A stretch of 64,000 bases of DNA from Chitinophaga nivalis (GTDB lineage: Bacteria > Bacteroidota > Bacteroidia > Chitinophagales > Chitinophagaceae): positions 3,268,301 through 3,332,300 of the forward strand of contig NZ_JAPDNR010000001.1 in assembly GCF_025989125.1 (NCBI RefSeq). Direction: 5' to 3'. Both the position numbers and the translations under genes were made by a program. The notes under the pieces are model-generated. The model was given only the letters and a program-made list of their open reading frames with translations, made no database searches and was not told the origin of the DNA. This document shows positions 1 through 8,388 of this stretch, in pieces (the stretch's first letter is position 1; each line of letters begins with the position of its first letter).

Positions 1-43
1 GCTGCGGCTATCTGATAACAACAATCATAAACCTGTTTGGCAC

Positions 44-1783
44 TTATTCCTGTAATTCTCCGCTGATAGGATGTAATTGCTGGTGTAGTATTTTGATCAA
101 TGATTTATAATCGATGGGCTTTTCAATAAATGCATTGGCGCCTGCTGCCAGTAATTGTTCGCGTGATTCTTTGAATGCGTCACCAGTTGCGATGATTACA
201 GGAATATTGCTTAACAGGGGGTCTTTTTTCAACTGCTGTAAGGTTTCTTCTCCATCCATTACTTCCATATGATAGTCCATAATGATGACGTCCGGCCGTG
301 CTTTTCTGCTGGCGCTCAGGGCTTCTGCTCCATTGTTGGTAATGGTAACAATACAGCCGATGTTTTTCAGGAATTTGGACATCAGGGCAGCGCTCATTTC
401 ATCATCTTCTGCTACCATCACCTGCACATTGTTGAGATCAGTGGTATCTGTATCGGCAAGGTCTTCGAGGCGTATGTCGGCCGGTTTACCTGCCCGTAGC
501 GGGAAGGTAATGGTGAAACTGGTTAATCCGGAAGTGCTGCTTTCCACCTGGATATGGGCATTCATGGAATCTACCTTGTTTTTTACCACATATAATCCCA
601 GCCCGGTGCCTTCCGTGTATTTACTTTTATCGGTAATAAACGGATCAAATATAGTGGCCAGTTTGGCGGCCGGAATAGGGGCGCCTTTGCTGGTTACCTG
701 CAGGGTCCATTGGTTTTTGATACCGGCGATATTAATGTCAATTACCGAATTTCTGTCGGCATATTTGATGGCATTGCCCAGTAAATTGGTAATGATCTGG
801 TTCAGTTTTAAGGCATCACTGAAAATAATGCCGGGCATGCCTACTTCATGCAATTTGATTTTTATATTCCTGGTTTGTGCGATGATTTTATTTACCTCTA
901 TTATCTTCTCTATAAAAGGAATGACTTCAAATGCTTCACTGGAAAGGGCTTCGGAATTGCCGGATTCTATCTGCGCCATATCCAGCACATTGTTGACAAT
1001 GTTACGGGTATGATTGCTGGCCAGCAACAGCTGGTCTATCATAGGCTCTATACTTTGCAGATGATGGTCCTGCTTGATTTCCCGCTTTAACAGTTGTGCT
1101 ACACCATAAATAGCATTGAGGGGTGTACGTAGTTCATGGGTTACCTGGTACACAAAAATCTTCTTGAAATGATTGCTGCGTTTTAGTTGCTGATTCACAT
1201 CGTTACTGTGTACGTAAGGTTTGCTAACGAGGATAATCAGCATCAGTACACCACCCATGGCCAGTAAACGGAATACGAAGGATACGTGTAGCGACAGCTG
1301 AACGGGATGTACCAGCTGATAATGATAGTAGGTTTCCAGCACCAGCAGAATACATACCGTGAGTATCAGGGCCGCTGTGCGGAGTCTGCGTTCTTTGAAC
1401 AACAGGTATATAATTGAGATCAGGAAGATGATCATCGCCTGTAATTCAATAATGTTATTCAGCAGGATGCCAAAGTAAATAGAAGCCAGGCATTGTACAC
1501 CAAAGGTCATGATAGCTGCTGCCAGGTAATGTTTTCTGGAGTTAAGCCAGATGGCAGATAAGGTCAGTACAAATTCAATACTGGCAGGAAGTAGTATGGA
1601 TAACTGATCTGAAAGAAAGTAAAAGATGATACCAACAACAACGATTAATGAACCTAATGCCAGACTAAGGGTATTTACCAGTTTAATCCTCATTTCGAGT
1701 TCTTCATCTACCACCCCGTCAGTTCCTGTCCGGATAACATTATTTATGACATTTCTTATTTTACGGATGATCGTGCTGTTCAT
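44..1783 (-). CDS. Hybrid sensor histidine kinase/response regulator
   Basis: A 579-residue membrane sensor kinase with its own receiver domain. The N-terminal 190 residues carry about six hydrophobic segments and no recognisable extracellular sensor domain, so the signal is probably sensed in or near the membrane. The HisKA phospho-acceptor is His216 in an HELRTPLN box. The ATPase domain shows an N box (NLLGNAIKYAD) and a TGLGL G box. A C-terminal receiver begins near residue 450 with the acidic pair AEDDE, phospho-acceptor Asp503 (IIMDYHM) and the conserved Lys in EKPID. There is no HPt or DNA-binding domain and no partner regulator next door, so its output is unknown. The family call is firm. 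Confidence 0.93.
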   Translation of the reverse strand: MNSTIIRKIRNVINNVIRTGTDGVVDEELEMRIKLVNTLSLALGSLIVVVGIIFYFLSDQLSILLPASIEFVLTLSAIWLNSRKHYLAAAIMTFGVQCLASIYFGILLNNIIELQAMIIFLISIIYLLFKERRLRTAALILTVCILLVLETYYHYQLVHPVQLSLHVSFVFRLLAMGGVLMLIILVSKPYVHSNDVNQQLKRSNHFKKIFVYQVTHELRTPLNAIYGVAQLLKREIKQDHHLQSIEPMIDQLLLASNHTRNIVNNVLDMAQIESGNSEALSSEAFEVIPFIEKIIEVNKIIAQTRNIKIKLHEVGMPGIIFSDALKLNQIITNLLGNAIKYADRNSVIDINIAGIKNQWTLQVTSKGAPIPAAKLATIFDPFITDKSKYTEGTGLGLYVVKNKVDSMNAHIQVESSTSGLTSFTITFPLRAGKPADIRLEDLADTDTTDLNNVQVMVAEDDEMSAALMSKFLKNIGCIVTITNNGAEALSASRKARPDVIIMDYHMEVMDGEETLQQLKKDPLLSNIPVIIATGDAFKESREQLLAAGANAFIEKPIDYKSLIKILHQQLHPISGELQE

Positions 1784-2088
1784 AGAATGAAGTCAATAGT
1801 AACTTTAGTGCTGTTCAGATCAGGGGAGAGCTGAAGTGCGGGTAAAGTGTGTTTATTGCAGGCCTTAATTAAATTTACAATATTTTTAAATGCTGATCTG
1901 GTTATTGTATAAATGATCTTCTGAGGTGATATGTCCCAATTTATTACACTTCCAGGGTATCGGCAAAAAAATGGTCGTTGTAGGTTTACGGTACCTCTTT
2001 CAAAGGTATATTATTTCCGCAGAAAGAAAAACTTTTAGCCCGGCCGCGGATGCGGACATGATTAACTCGTAATAATTACATTTGTTAT
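1784..2088. other. Intergenic stretch upstream of the kinase
   Basis: About 305 bases without a supported gene. It should hold the promoter of the minus-strand kinase. At its right end lies a plus-strand TACATTTG box (2077-2084), matching the Bacteroidota TAnnTTTG element, five bases before the ATG of the small ORF at 2089. I see no repeat or RNA gene here. Confidence 0.5.
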
Positions 2089-2265
2089 ATGCAAACAGGT
2101 ATCTATCCAAATGAACGAAAGCCGGAAACGGAGGAACAGGAAAAAACAAGTAGTGAAGATGCGATTATTCACGATGGCTCAGGAGGCGCCTTTGAAGGAA
2201 CAGAAACGGTGTCGGAGGAACGAGAAGACAAGCCGCGGCCAGGTAAGCCACGGCCGGCTTATTAA
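2089..2265 (+). CDS. Small hydrophilic hypothetical protein (58 aa)
   Basis: An ATG-started ORF of 58 codons that ends in TAA five bases before the convergent stop of the epimerase gene. The product is very polar and rich in Glu, Lys, Pro and Gly, with no membrane segment, and ends in a Pro/Arg/Lys-rich tail (PGKPRPAY); it looks disordered. A TAnnTTTG-type box (TACATTTG, 2077-2084) lies five bases before the ATG, so any transcript from it would be leaderless or nearly so. I do not recognise the family. The upstream box and biased composition argue for a real gene, but short length keeps this tentative. Confidence 0.45.
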   Translation: MQTGIYPNERKPETEEQEKTSSEDAIIHDGSGGAFEGTETVSEEREDKPRPGKPRPAY

Positions 2266-2269
2266 GGTA

Positions 2270-3157
2270 TTATCCGGCGATGCCGGCCAGCAAAGTATCA
2301 TATTGTGGCGCCCAACCCAGCTCCCTCGCTGGTGAGGCAGATACAATACTGTTCGACCCTAGGCCAAAATGTGCGCCTTCCGGTGTCCACAACCGGATGG
2401 CTTCTTCCATAGACAATCCTTTGGTAGCGCCTTTGAACCCGAGGGCCCGGCTGATCGCTGCTGCAATTTCCTGCAGCGGAAGCAGGCCGTTTTCGGCATA
2501 AAAGAAACTGCCGGCCGGCGCTTTCTCCAGCGCCAGTAAGTACAGGTCTGCCAGGTCTGCTATATGCACATTGGACCAGCGGTTTTCTCCTTTGCCTACG
2601 TGTACACCTATACCAGCCTCCCGGGCAGCGGCGGTGAGTAAGGGTATTTGAATAGAATCTTTTTTGATACCGGTGCCGGTACCGTAAATCATCGTCGGGC
2701 ATACCACGATGCTATGTACCTGTACATCGGCAGCAGCCAGTACAGCCCGGTCAATGGCTACCCGTGCTGCTTTTTCCAGTCGCGGTTTTTCCGGTATAAA
2801 AGTCAGGGGTTCCAAACCGGCGTATTCGCCCCGCGCTTTATCACCGGTAATACTGGAGCCGGAAGTATGGATGAATTTTTTTCCGGTGCCCGCCAGCGCT
2901 TCCAGAATGGTGGCTACGGTAAACGCATTGTCTGCATCCGCTGCATGGATCACGGCATCAGCTGCCTGTACCTGCCGGGTAATCACTTGTTCATCATCCA
3001 GGCTACCGCCAACAGGTGTAATACCAGCTGCCTGTATGGCCGGAAAATCTTTCTCTTGTCTGACGAGGCCACTGACGGCATATCCTGCCTGGATCAGCCG
3101 TGCGGCGATGGCGCCACCAATATATCCGGTAACGCCGGTAACAAATACCTGCTGCAT
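2270..3157 (-). CDS. NAD(P)-dependent epimerase/dehydratase-like SDR
   Basis: A 295-residue extended short-chain dehydrogenase-like protein. The N-terminal Rossmann glycine motif is TGVTGYIGGAI (from about residue 7), followed by VIHAAD. Later there is a YGTGTG segment typical of the NAD-dependent epimerase family. The usual catalytic YxxxK pair is not evident: the region that should carry it reads KPRLEKAARV, where Pro sits at the Tyr position four before the Lys. Such atypical members often act as reductases or binding proteins; the substrate is unknown. It is transcribed towards the small ORF at 2089-2265. Confidence 0.85.
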   Translation of the reverse strand: MQQVFVTGVTGYIGGAIAARLIQAGYAVSGLVRQEKDFPAIQAAGITPVGGSLDDEQVITRQVQAADAVIHAADADNAFTVATILEALAGTGKKFIHTSGSSITGDKARGEYAGLEPLTFIPEKPRLEKAARVAIDRAVLAAADVQVHSIVVCPTMIYGTGTGIKKDSIQIPLLTAAAREAGIGVHVGKGENRWSNVHIADLADLYLLALEKAPAGSFFYAENGLLPLQEIAAAISRALGFKGATKGLSMEEAIRLWTPEGAHFGLGSNSIVSASPARELGWAPQYDTLLAGIAG

Positions 3158-3343
3158 AAAAATTATTTAATCCGGTAAAGTTGTGGCAGGATAAACAGGG
3201 GAAGCCGTAAAAAGAAAGGAAAGATAGGTAAAAAAAGAAGAAGCCCGTGCAGCAGGCCGGTAGCGGTATGCATCTGCCCGAAGGGCATAATTCTTACCAC
3301 ATAATTCATAATTCATGCTTAAATTACGTTAACCAAAAATAGC

Positions 3344-4423
3344 ATGCTTATGTTGTCTCTGGAAAAAGTCAGTGAATTATTAGGGGCAGAAAGTGATACG
3401 CTCTTACAGCACGAAAGTAAAACCATCACGAAAGACCTGCTGCATCTCCCCGGCCCCGACACCATCAATAAGATCTATCAGCCCTCCAGCCGTAATCCCC
3501 AGGTATTACGCAGCCTGGCGCAATTGTTCAACAGTGGCCGGCTGGCAGGTACAGGTTATATGTCCATTCTGCCGGTAGATCAGGGGGTAGAACACAGTGC
3601 CGGCGCTTCTTTCGCCCGATATCCGGCGTACTTCGATCCGGAGAATATTGTGAAACTGGCGATAGAAGGCGGATGTAATGCCGTGGCTTCCACCTTTGGG
3701 GTATTGTCGGCTGTATCGCGCAACTATGCACACCGCATCCCTTTTATTGTAAAATTGAATCACAACGAACTGCTGACCTATCCCAATAAGTCAGACCAGG
3801 TGATGTACGGCACGGTAGAAGAGGCCTGGAACCTGGGAGCAATAGCGGTGGGTGCTACCATCTATTTTGGCTCCGACAATGCCGACCGACAGCTGGTGGA
3901 AGTAGCGCAGGCCTTTGAACGGGCGCATGAACTGGGTATGGGAACTATTCTATGGTGTTACCTGCGCAATGATGCCTTCAAAAAAGATGTGGATTACCAC
4001 CTGGCAGCCGATCTGACCGGACAAGCCAATCACCTTGGTGTAACCATACAGGCGGATATCATCAAACAGAAACTGCCGGAAGTAAATGGTGGGTACAAAG
4101 CATTGAATACAGGCAACTCTTCCTACGGCAAGCTGGATGAAAAGATCTACACCCAGCTGACATCCGATAACCCCATCGACCTTTGCCGCTACCAGGTAGC
4201 CAATTGTTATATGGGCCGTATTGGGCTGATCAATTCCGGCGGCGCTTCACGCGGGGACGCTGATCTGGCGGATGCGGTACGTTCTGCCGTAATCAATAAA
4301 AGAGCCGGCGGCGCCGGACTTATTTCCGGCCGTAAAGCCTTTCAGCGTCCGATGGCAGATGGGGCCGCATTGCTGAATGCCATTCAGGATGTATACCTGC
4401 ATCCGCAGATTACCGTTGCATAA
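3344..4423 (+). CDS. fbaB: Class I fructose-bisphosphate aldolase (DhnA/FbaB type)
   Basis: A 359-residue protein similar in length to E. coli FbaB (about 350). The family cleaves fructose-1,6-bisphosphate to DHAP and glyceraldehyde-3-phosphate through a Schiff-base lysine, in the cytoplasm. Recognisable segments are SILPVDQGVEHSAG, the VKLNHNELL strand and the C-terminal NSGGASRGDADLADAVR phosphate-binding region. Start at ATG 3344; a second in-frame ATG two codons on is equally possible. It converges with proA, the stop codons being separated by only five bases, with no room for a terminator. Archaeal-type aldolases of this superfamily can have other substrates, but sequence and length fit FbaB. 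Confidence 0.88.
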   Translation: MLMLSLEKVSELLGAESDTLLQHESKTITKDLLHLPGPDTINKIYQPSSRNPQVLRSLAQLFNSGRLAGTGYMSILPVDQGVEHSAGASFARYPAYFDPENIVKLAIEGGCNAVASTFGVLSAVSRNYAHRIPFIVKLNHNELLTYPNKSDQVMYGTVEEAWNLGAIAVGATIYFGSDNADRQLVEVAQAFERAHELGMGTILWCYLRNDAFKKDVDYHLAADLTGQANHLGVTIQADIIKQKLPEVNGGYKALNTGNSSYGKLDEKIYTQLTSDNPIDLCRYQVANCYMGRIGLINSGGASRGDADLADAVRSAVINKRAGGAGLISGRKAFQRPMADGAALLNAIQDVYLHPQITVA

Positions 4424-4428
4424 TTGTC

Positions 4429-5676
4429 TTATCGCGTTTGTCCGTTACCGTATACAAACCATTTTTCGGTGACCAGCTTTTCCAGTGCAAACGGGCCCCG
4501 GGCATGGAGCTTCTGTGTGGAAATACCTATTTCCGCACCCAGCCCGAATACGCCGCCGTCTGTAAAACGGGTGGAGGCATTGACATACACCGCCGCCGCG
4601 TCTACTGTATTTAAAAACAGTTCGCTGACAGCAGGATCGGTAGAGATGATGGCTTCCGAATGCCGCGAAGAGTAGGTTTGTATATGCGCCAGCGCTGCTG
4701 CGGTGTCGGGTACCACTTTCACCGAACATTGTAACGACAGAAATTCGCGGCCGAAATCGGCTGCCGTTGCCGGAAACAGGTAAGGATAGTGGTGTTGTTC
4801 GAGCAGTGCAAAGGCTAACGGTTCCGCGTATACGTTAACGGCGTGTTGGGTGAGCATGGGCGTCAGCAATGCCAGGAAAGGGGCTGCTACGGCTTCATCT
4901 ACCAATACGGTGTCCAGCGCATTGCACACCGAAGGCCGGGATACCTTGGCATTGGTCACAATACGGGCTGCCTGCGCCAGGTCGGCGGTTTTTTCCACAT
5001 AGGTATGACACACCCCTGCACCGGTTTCAATCACCGGTACCGTTGCCTGTTCCCGCACGTAGGCAATCAGTTGTTCGGAGCCACGCGGAATAATGATATC
5101 AATATATTTGACGGCCGTCAGCATTTCCGTTACCAGGCGCCGGTCTGGCGGTAGCAGTTGTACGATGTCGGGGTTGGTACCGGATTGCTGCAAGACCTCC
5201 CGGATGAGTTGTACCAGGATGATGTTGGTATGCTGTGCATCAGAGCCGCCGCGTAACAGGCATACATTACCCGAACGGATACACAGCGCGGCTACATCTA
5301 CGGTTACATTGGGGCGCGATTCATAGATGACGCCTACCACGCCCAGGGGCACAGTTTTTTTCTGTACCAGCAATCCGTTTTCCAGTTGCTTTTCCAGCAG
5401 GAGGGTGTTGGCCGGATCGGGCAGCCGGGCAATGTCTGCGAGGCTTTCCGCCAGGCTTTGTATACGTGCTTTATTCAGCAACAGCCGGTCTTTTTTGGGA
5501 TCGTTATCTGCCATCCGGTCCAGGTCCTTTTTATTTTCCGCGATGATGACGTCGGCCTGGTCGGTGATACGTTGCGACAACTGTAACAGGAGCGCCTGTT
5601 TTTGGGTGTCGGGCAGCGTACGAATAGCAGTGGTAGCCTGTTTGGCCTGTTCCAGCAGGGGCAGTATTGTTTCCAT
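4429..5676 (-). CDS. proA: Glutamate-5-semialdehyde dehydrogenase
   Basis: A 415-residue gamma-glutamyl phosphate reductase, second enzyme of proline synthesis, reducing glutamyl-5-phosphate to glutamate semialdehyde with NADPH. It shows the family segments GVVGVIYESRPNVT, SGNVCLLRGGSDA, the catalytic cysteine in RPSVCNALDTVL, and the C-terminal TDGGVFGLGAEIGIST and KWFVYGNG. Full length for the family (about 417). It lies 11 bases downstream of proB on the same strand, so the two form a proBA operon. Confidence 0.96.
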   Translation of the reverse strand: METILPLLEQAKQATTAIRTLPDTQKQALLLQLSQRITDQADVIIAENKKDLDRMADNDPKKDRLLLNKARIQSLAESLADIARLPDPANTLLLEKQLENGLLVQKKTVPLGVVGVIYESRPNVTVDVAALCIRSGNVCLLRGGSDAQHTNIILVQLIREVLQQSGTNPDIVQLLPPDRRLVTEMLTAVKYIDIIIPRGSEQLIAYVREQATVPVIETGAGVCHTYVEKTADLAQAARIVTNAKVSRPSVCNALDTVLVDEAVAAPFLALLTPMLTQHAVNVYAEPLAFALLEQHHYPYLFPATAADFGREFLSLQCSVKVVPDTAAALAHIQTYSSRHSEAIISTDPAVSELFLNTVDAAAVYVNASTRFTDGGVFGLGAEIGISTQKLHARGPFALEKLVTEKWFVYGNGQTR

Positions 5677-5687
5677 AATGAGATACT

Positions 5688-6722
5688 TTACAGCAGTACG
5701 ATATCGTCTGCATGTGCTACTTCCGTATTCTGGATGTTTGCACGGGACTCCAGGTGGTCTGCCGAAATTTTCGACCGGCCTACGGCAATGACAATATTAG
5801 CTTCGTTTACAATTTCAATGACTTCTCCGCATTCGAATTTTTCCAGTACCGCCGATACGCCTACTGCGAGCAGGCTGTGACGTTTTTCCAGGGCTGCCTG
5901 AGCGCCGGCATCTACCTGTATCCTGCCGGTTACCAGACTGCCACTGGCGAGCCATTTTTTGCGGGCAGAGATGTTGTTGGGCTGGGGGAGGCACTGGGTG
6001 CCTGTTTCGCCGGCTACGGCCTGCAAAATGCCATCTTTGGTGCGGATACCGAAGATCACCACCTTGATGCCCATGCGGGTAGCCAGGCGGGCGAAGGTGA
6101 GTTTGGATACCATACCACCCAATCCCAGGCTGGACTTGGTTTTATCGGCCAGTCCGAGCGCTGCCTGATCAATCACATCGATTTGCGGCAATACGTCCCC
6201 GTTCTTATCCAGTACGCCGGGTACCGAAGTGCTGAACAACAGCAACGATGCGCCAAAGCCCACGGCGATCAGTGTAGCCAGTTCATCGTTGTCGGAGAAC
6301 TTCAGCTCCAGGTTGCTGACTACATCATTTTCGTTGGCAATGGGAATGATATTGCTGGCCCACAGTTCTTCGTAGGTGCGTTTCAGTTGGAGAAACTGGT
6401 CGCGGTGCGAAAAGTGCTGACGCTCGCAAAGGCTTTGTGCCACTGCAATATTATAGGGCGCAAAGTAACGGCTGTATTTATTCAGCAGTAATGGGTTGCC
6501 AATGGCTGCAGCAGCTTTGCGCTCGCTGATGGTGCCGTTGTAGTGGTGCAGGAATGATTTGCCTGCGGCTACGGCGCCGGATGATACCAGTACGATGTGA
6601 TAGTCTTCGTGTAAAGCAGCTACCTGTCGGGTTATACCGGCAATGATGGTTTCATCCAGGTCACCGTTTGGATGGGTGATGGCAGCGGTACCAAATTTTA
6701 TGACAAGAATAGGTTTACTCAA
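5688..6722 (-). CDS. proB: Glutamate 5-kinase
   Basis: A 344-residue amino-acid kinase that phosphorylates glutamate to start proline synthesis. The N-terminal kinase fold shows VIKFGTAAI, LVSSGAVAAGK, IANENDVVS and the FSDNDELATLIA segment. The last 75 residues (GRIQVDAGAQAAL onward, then GEVIEIV and ISADHLES) match a C-terminal PUA domain, somewhat shorter than in E. coli ProB (367 residues). It is the first gene of the minus-strand proBA operon. No separate regulatory element was recognised upstream. Confidence 0.94.
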   Translation of the reverse strand: MSKPILVIKFGTAAITHPNGDLDETIIAGITRQVAALHEDYHIVLVSSGAVAAGKSFLHHYNGTISERKAAAAIGNPLLLNKYSRYFAPYNIAVAQSLCERQHFSHRDQFLQLKRTYEELWASNIIPIANENDVVSNLELKFSDNDELATLIAVGFGASLLLFSTSVPGVLDKNGDVLPQIDVIDQAALGLADKTKSSLGLGGMVSKLTFARLATRMGIKVVIFGIRTKDGILQAVAGETGTQCLPQPNNISARKKWLASGSLVTGRIQVDAGAQAALEKRHSLLAVGVSAVLEKFECGEVIEIVNEANIVIAVGRSKISADHLESRANIQNTEVAHADDIVLL

Positions 6723-6862
6723 TTTGAAAGGATTTGGAGCCTAAAATAATATTAAGGATGCGAAATTCTAAATGTTACTTGTTTTCATAGCCACATCCGG
6801 GAGATTAAAAAAGGGTAAATAGTTTAATTACATTTGAAGGATAATGTTATAAAATTCTTTTC

Positions 6863-7771
6863 ATGTTCAGAATGAATCAATACGGGTGCGACTTTCGGCT
6901 TACTGGTCTCTTACTGTTTTTAGGTTTTCCGGTGATTGTATCCGGGCAACAAACATTGATGGATAAACTGAAAAAAATAGCTGACGGCGCTTCGGGCAAG
7001 ATAGGTATATATGCTGCAATGCCGGAAACAGGGAAACATATTTCTTTGAACGGAGATACTGCATTCCCGATGCAGAGTGTTTACAAGTTTCCCATTGCCA
7101 TGGCAATACTAGATCAGGTAGATAAAGGCAAGCTAACACTGGATCAGCCTATCATGATTTATAAATCGGATATGATACCGGCCGGCGGCATCAGCCCGGT
7201 GCGGGATAAATATCCGGAAGGAAAAGTAGCGCTGCCGCTACGGGAACTGTTGTGGTATAATGTGGGCGAAAGCGATGGGTCGGCCTGTGATGTATTATTG
7301 CGGCTGCTGGGTGGTACGGCTGCGGCGCATGCATATGTACAGGGATTAGGCAGGCGGGAAATCGTAATTGCTACTACAGAACAGGTGCAGGTAGCCAATG
7401 ATACGATTCAATACCAGAACCGGTCAACGCCGGCAGCGATGACGGCATTGTTGCTGCAGGTGCAGGAAGGCCGGGTACTGAGTCAGGCCAGTCGTGAATT
7501 TTTATTGCACCTGATGATTACATCCGGGCCGGGAAAAAAACGTTTGAAAGGAGAGCTGCCGGTGGGTACAGTAGTGGCGCATAAAACAGGAACGGCAGGT
7601 ACCATAAATGGTTTAACCAGGGCTACCAATGATGTGGGTATTATTACGTTGCCAGGCGGAAAACATATAGCCATTTCCGTATTTATTAAAGACTCCCGCG
7701 ATAGCCAGGAAAAAAGAGAAGCCGTGATTGCAGCTGTGGCCAAGGCTGTATGGGATGCGTGGGTAGATTAA
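6863..7771 (+). CDS. Class A beta-lactamase (subclass A2-like)
   Basis: A 302-residue secreted serine beta-lactamase. An N-terminal signal peptide ends near VSGQQ. The active-site motifs are in order: SVYK (SxxK), SDG where most enzymes have SDN, a Glu in TEQVQVAND at the omega-loop position, and KTGTAG. The TIQYQN stretch after the omega loop resembles subclass A2 enzymes of Bacteroidota (PER, CfxA, CblA type). It hydrolyses beta-lactams in the periplasm. A TACATTTG promoter-like box lies at 6829-6836. ATG 6863 is used; ATG 6872 is an alternative. It is a chromosomal gene with no mobile element nearby. Confidence 0.93.
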   Translation: MFRMNQYGCDFRLTGLLLFLGFPVIVSGQQTLMDKLKKIADGASGKIGIYAAMPETGKHISLNGDTAFPMQSVYKFPIAMAILDQVDKGKLTLDQPIMIYKSDMIPAGGISPVRDKYPEGKVALPLRELLWYNVGESDGSACDVLLRLLGGTAAAHAYVQGLGRREIVIATTEQVQVANDTIQYQNRSTPAAMTALLLQVQEGRVLSQASREFLLHLMITSGPGKKRLKGELPVGTVVAHKTGTAGTINGLTRATNDVGIITLPGGKHIAISVFIKDSRDSQEKREAVIAAVAKAVWDAWVD

Positions 7772-7772
7772 A

Positions 7773-7805
7773 ACACCGCCCGGAAAAAGAACGCCGGGCG
7801 GGTGT
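7773..7805 (-). terminator. Hairpin terminator between convergent genes
   Basis: ACACCGCCCGG and CCGGGCGGGTGT form a GC-rich stem with one bulged base and a loop of about ten bases. On the minus strand the stem is followed by TTTTAAT, so it best serves the lipoprotein gene at 7813-8280; it lies between that gene and the convergent beta-lactamase gene. Confidence 0.7.
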
Positions 7806-7812
7806 GCAGGTA

Positions 7813-8280
7813 TTATTTGAAATATTTACGGTATTCGTTTTCGAAGTCAGCAACGTTGATATTGTGTAAAGCTTTACCGTCGAATAACCAGATTTCCCAA
7901 CTGAAATTTTTATCGTTGAGATCAAGTGCAATGTTATTCCCTTCCTGCGAACGGAATTGTACAATGCCACCTTGCGGGTGAATGGTTTTTATTCCTTTTT
8001 GTTCCAGGAAAGCGGTGGCATCTGCCAACTGACTTTCATAATCTTCTGCAATACTGTAAAATGCTTCTTCTCCTTCTTCCTGTTTTAAAGCAGCTGTTTG
8101 TACACTGTCCGGTGTATAGATAACAGCGCATGGTCCGGAGAGCTGCATGGCGTTGCCAGCGATGTTGCCCACCGCTGCTGCCAGCGGCGGCGCGCCGATG
8201 CTGTTTTCAACTGCTTTTTCCGGCTCGTGACAAGCTACCATAGCATAACACAATACCGGCAATAAATAATGCTTTTTCAT
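7813..8280 (-). CDS. Putative lipoprotein, unknown function
   Basis: About 155 residues from the MKKHYLLP start. A short hydrophobic segment ends in MVAC, a lipobox-like site giving a lipid-modified cysteine followed by HEPEKA. A longer start at 8307 adds nine residues (MPNKLLPMS) but weakens the signal peptide, so the inner ATG is preferred. The mature part has an Ala/Gly-rich linker and a small mixed domain ending in WEIWLFDGKALHNINVADF. I do not recognise the family. It converges with the beta-lactamase gene across a shared hairpin. Confidence 0.7.
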   Translation of the reverse strand: MKKHYLLPVLCYAMVACHEPEKAVENSIGAPPLAAAVGNIAGNAMQLSGPCAVIYTPDSVQTAALKQEEGEEAFYSIAEDYESQLADATAFLEQKGIKTIHPQGGIVQFRSQEGNNIALDLNDKNFSWEIWLFDGKALHNINVADFENEYRKYFK

Positions 8281-8388
8281 GGACATGGGCAATAGTTTGT
8301 TTGGCATACTTTAAGTGTGATGCGCGACAACGACTGTCTTGCATGCAAGCCCGTAAAGATAGGGGAAAATGAAATATGCCGGTCACAA

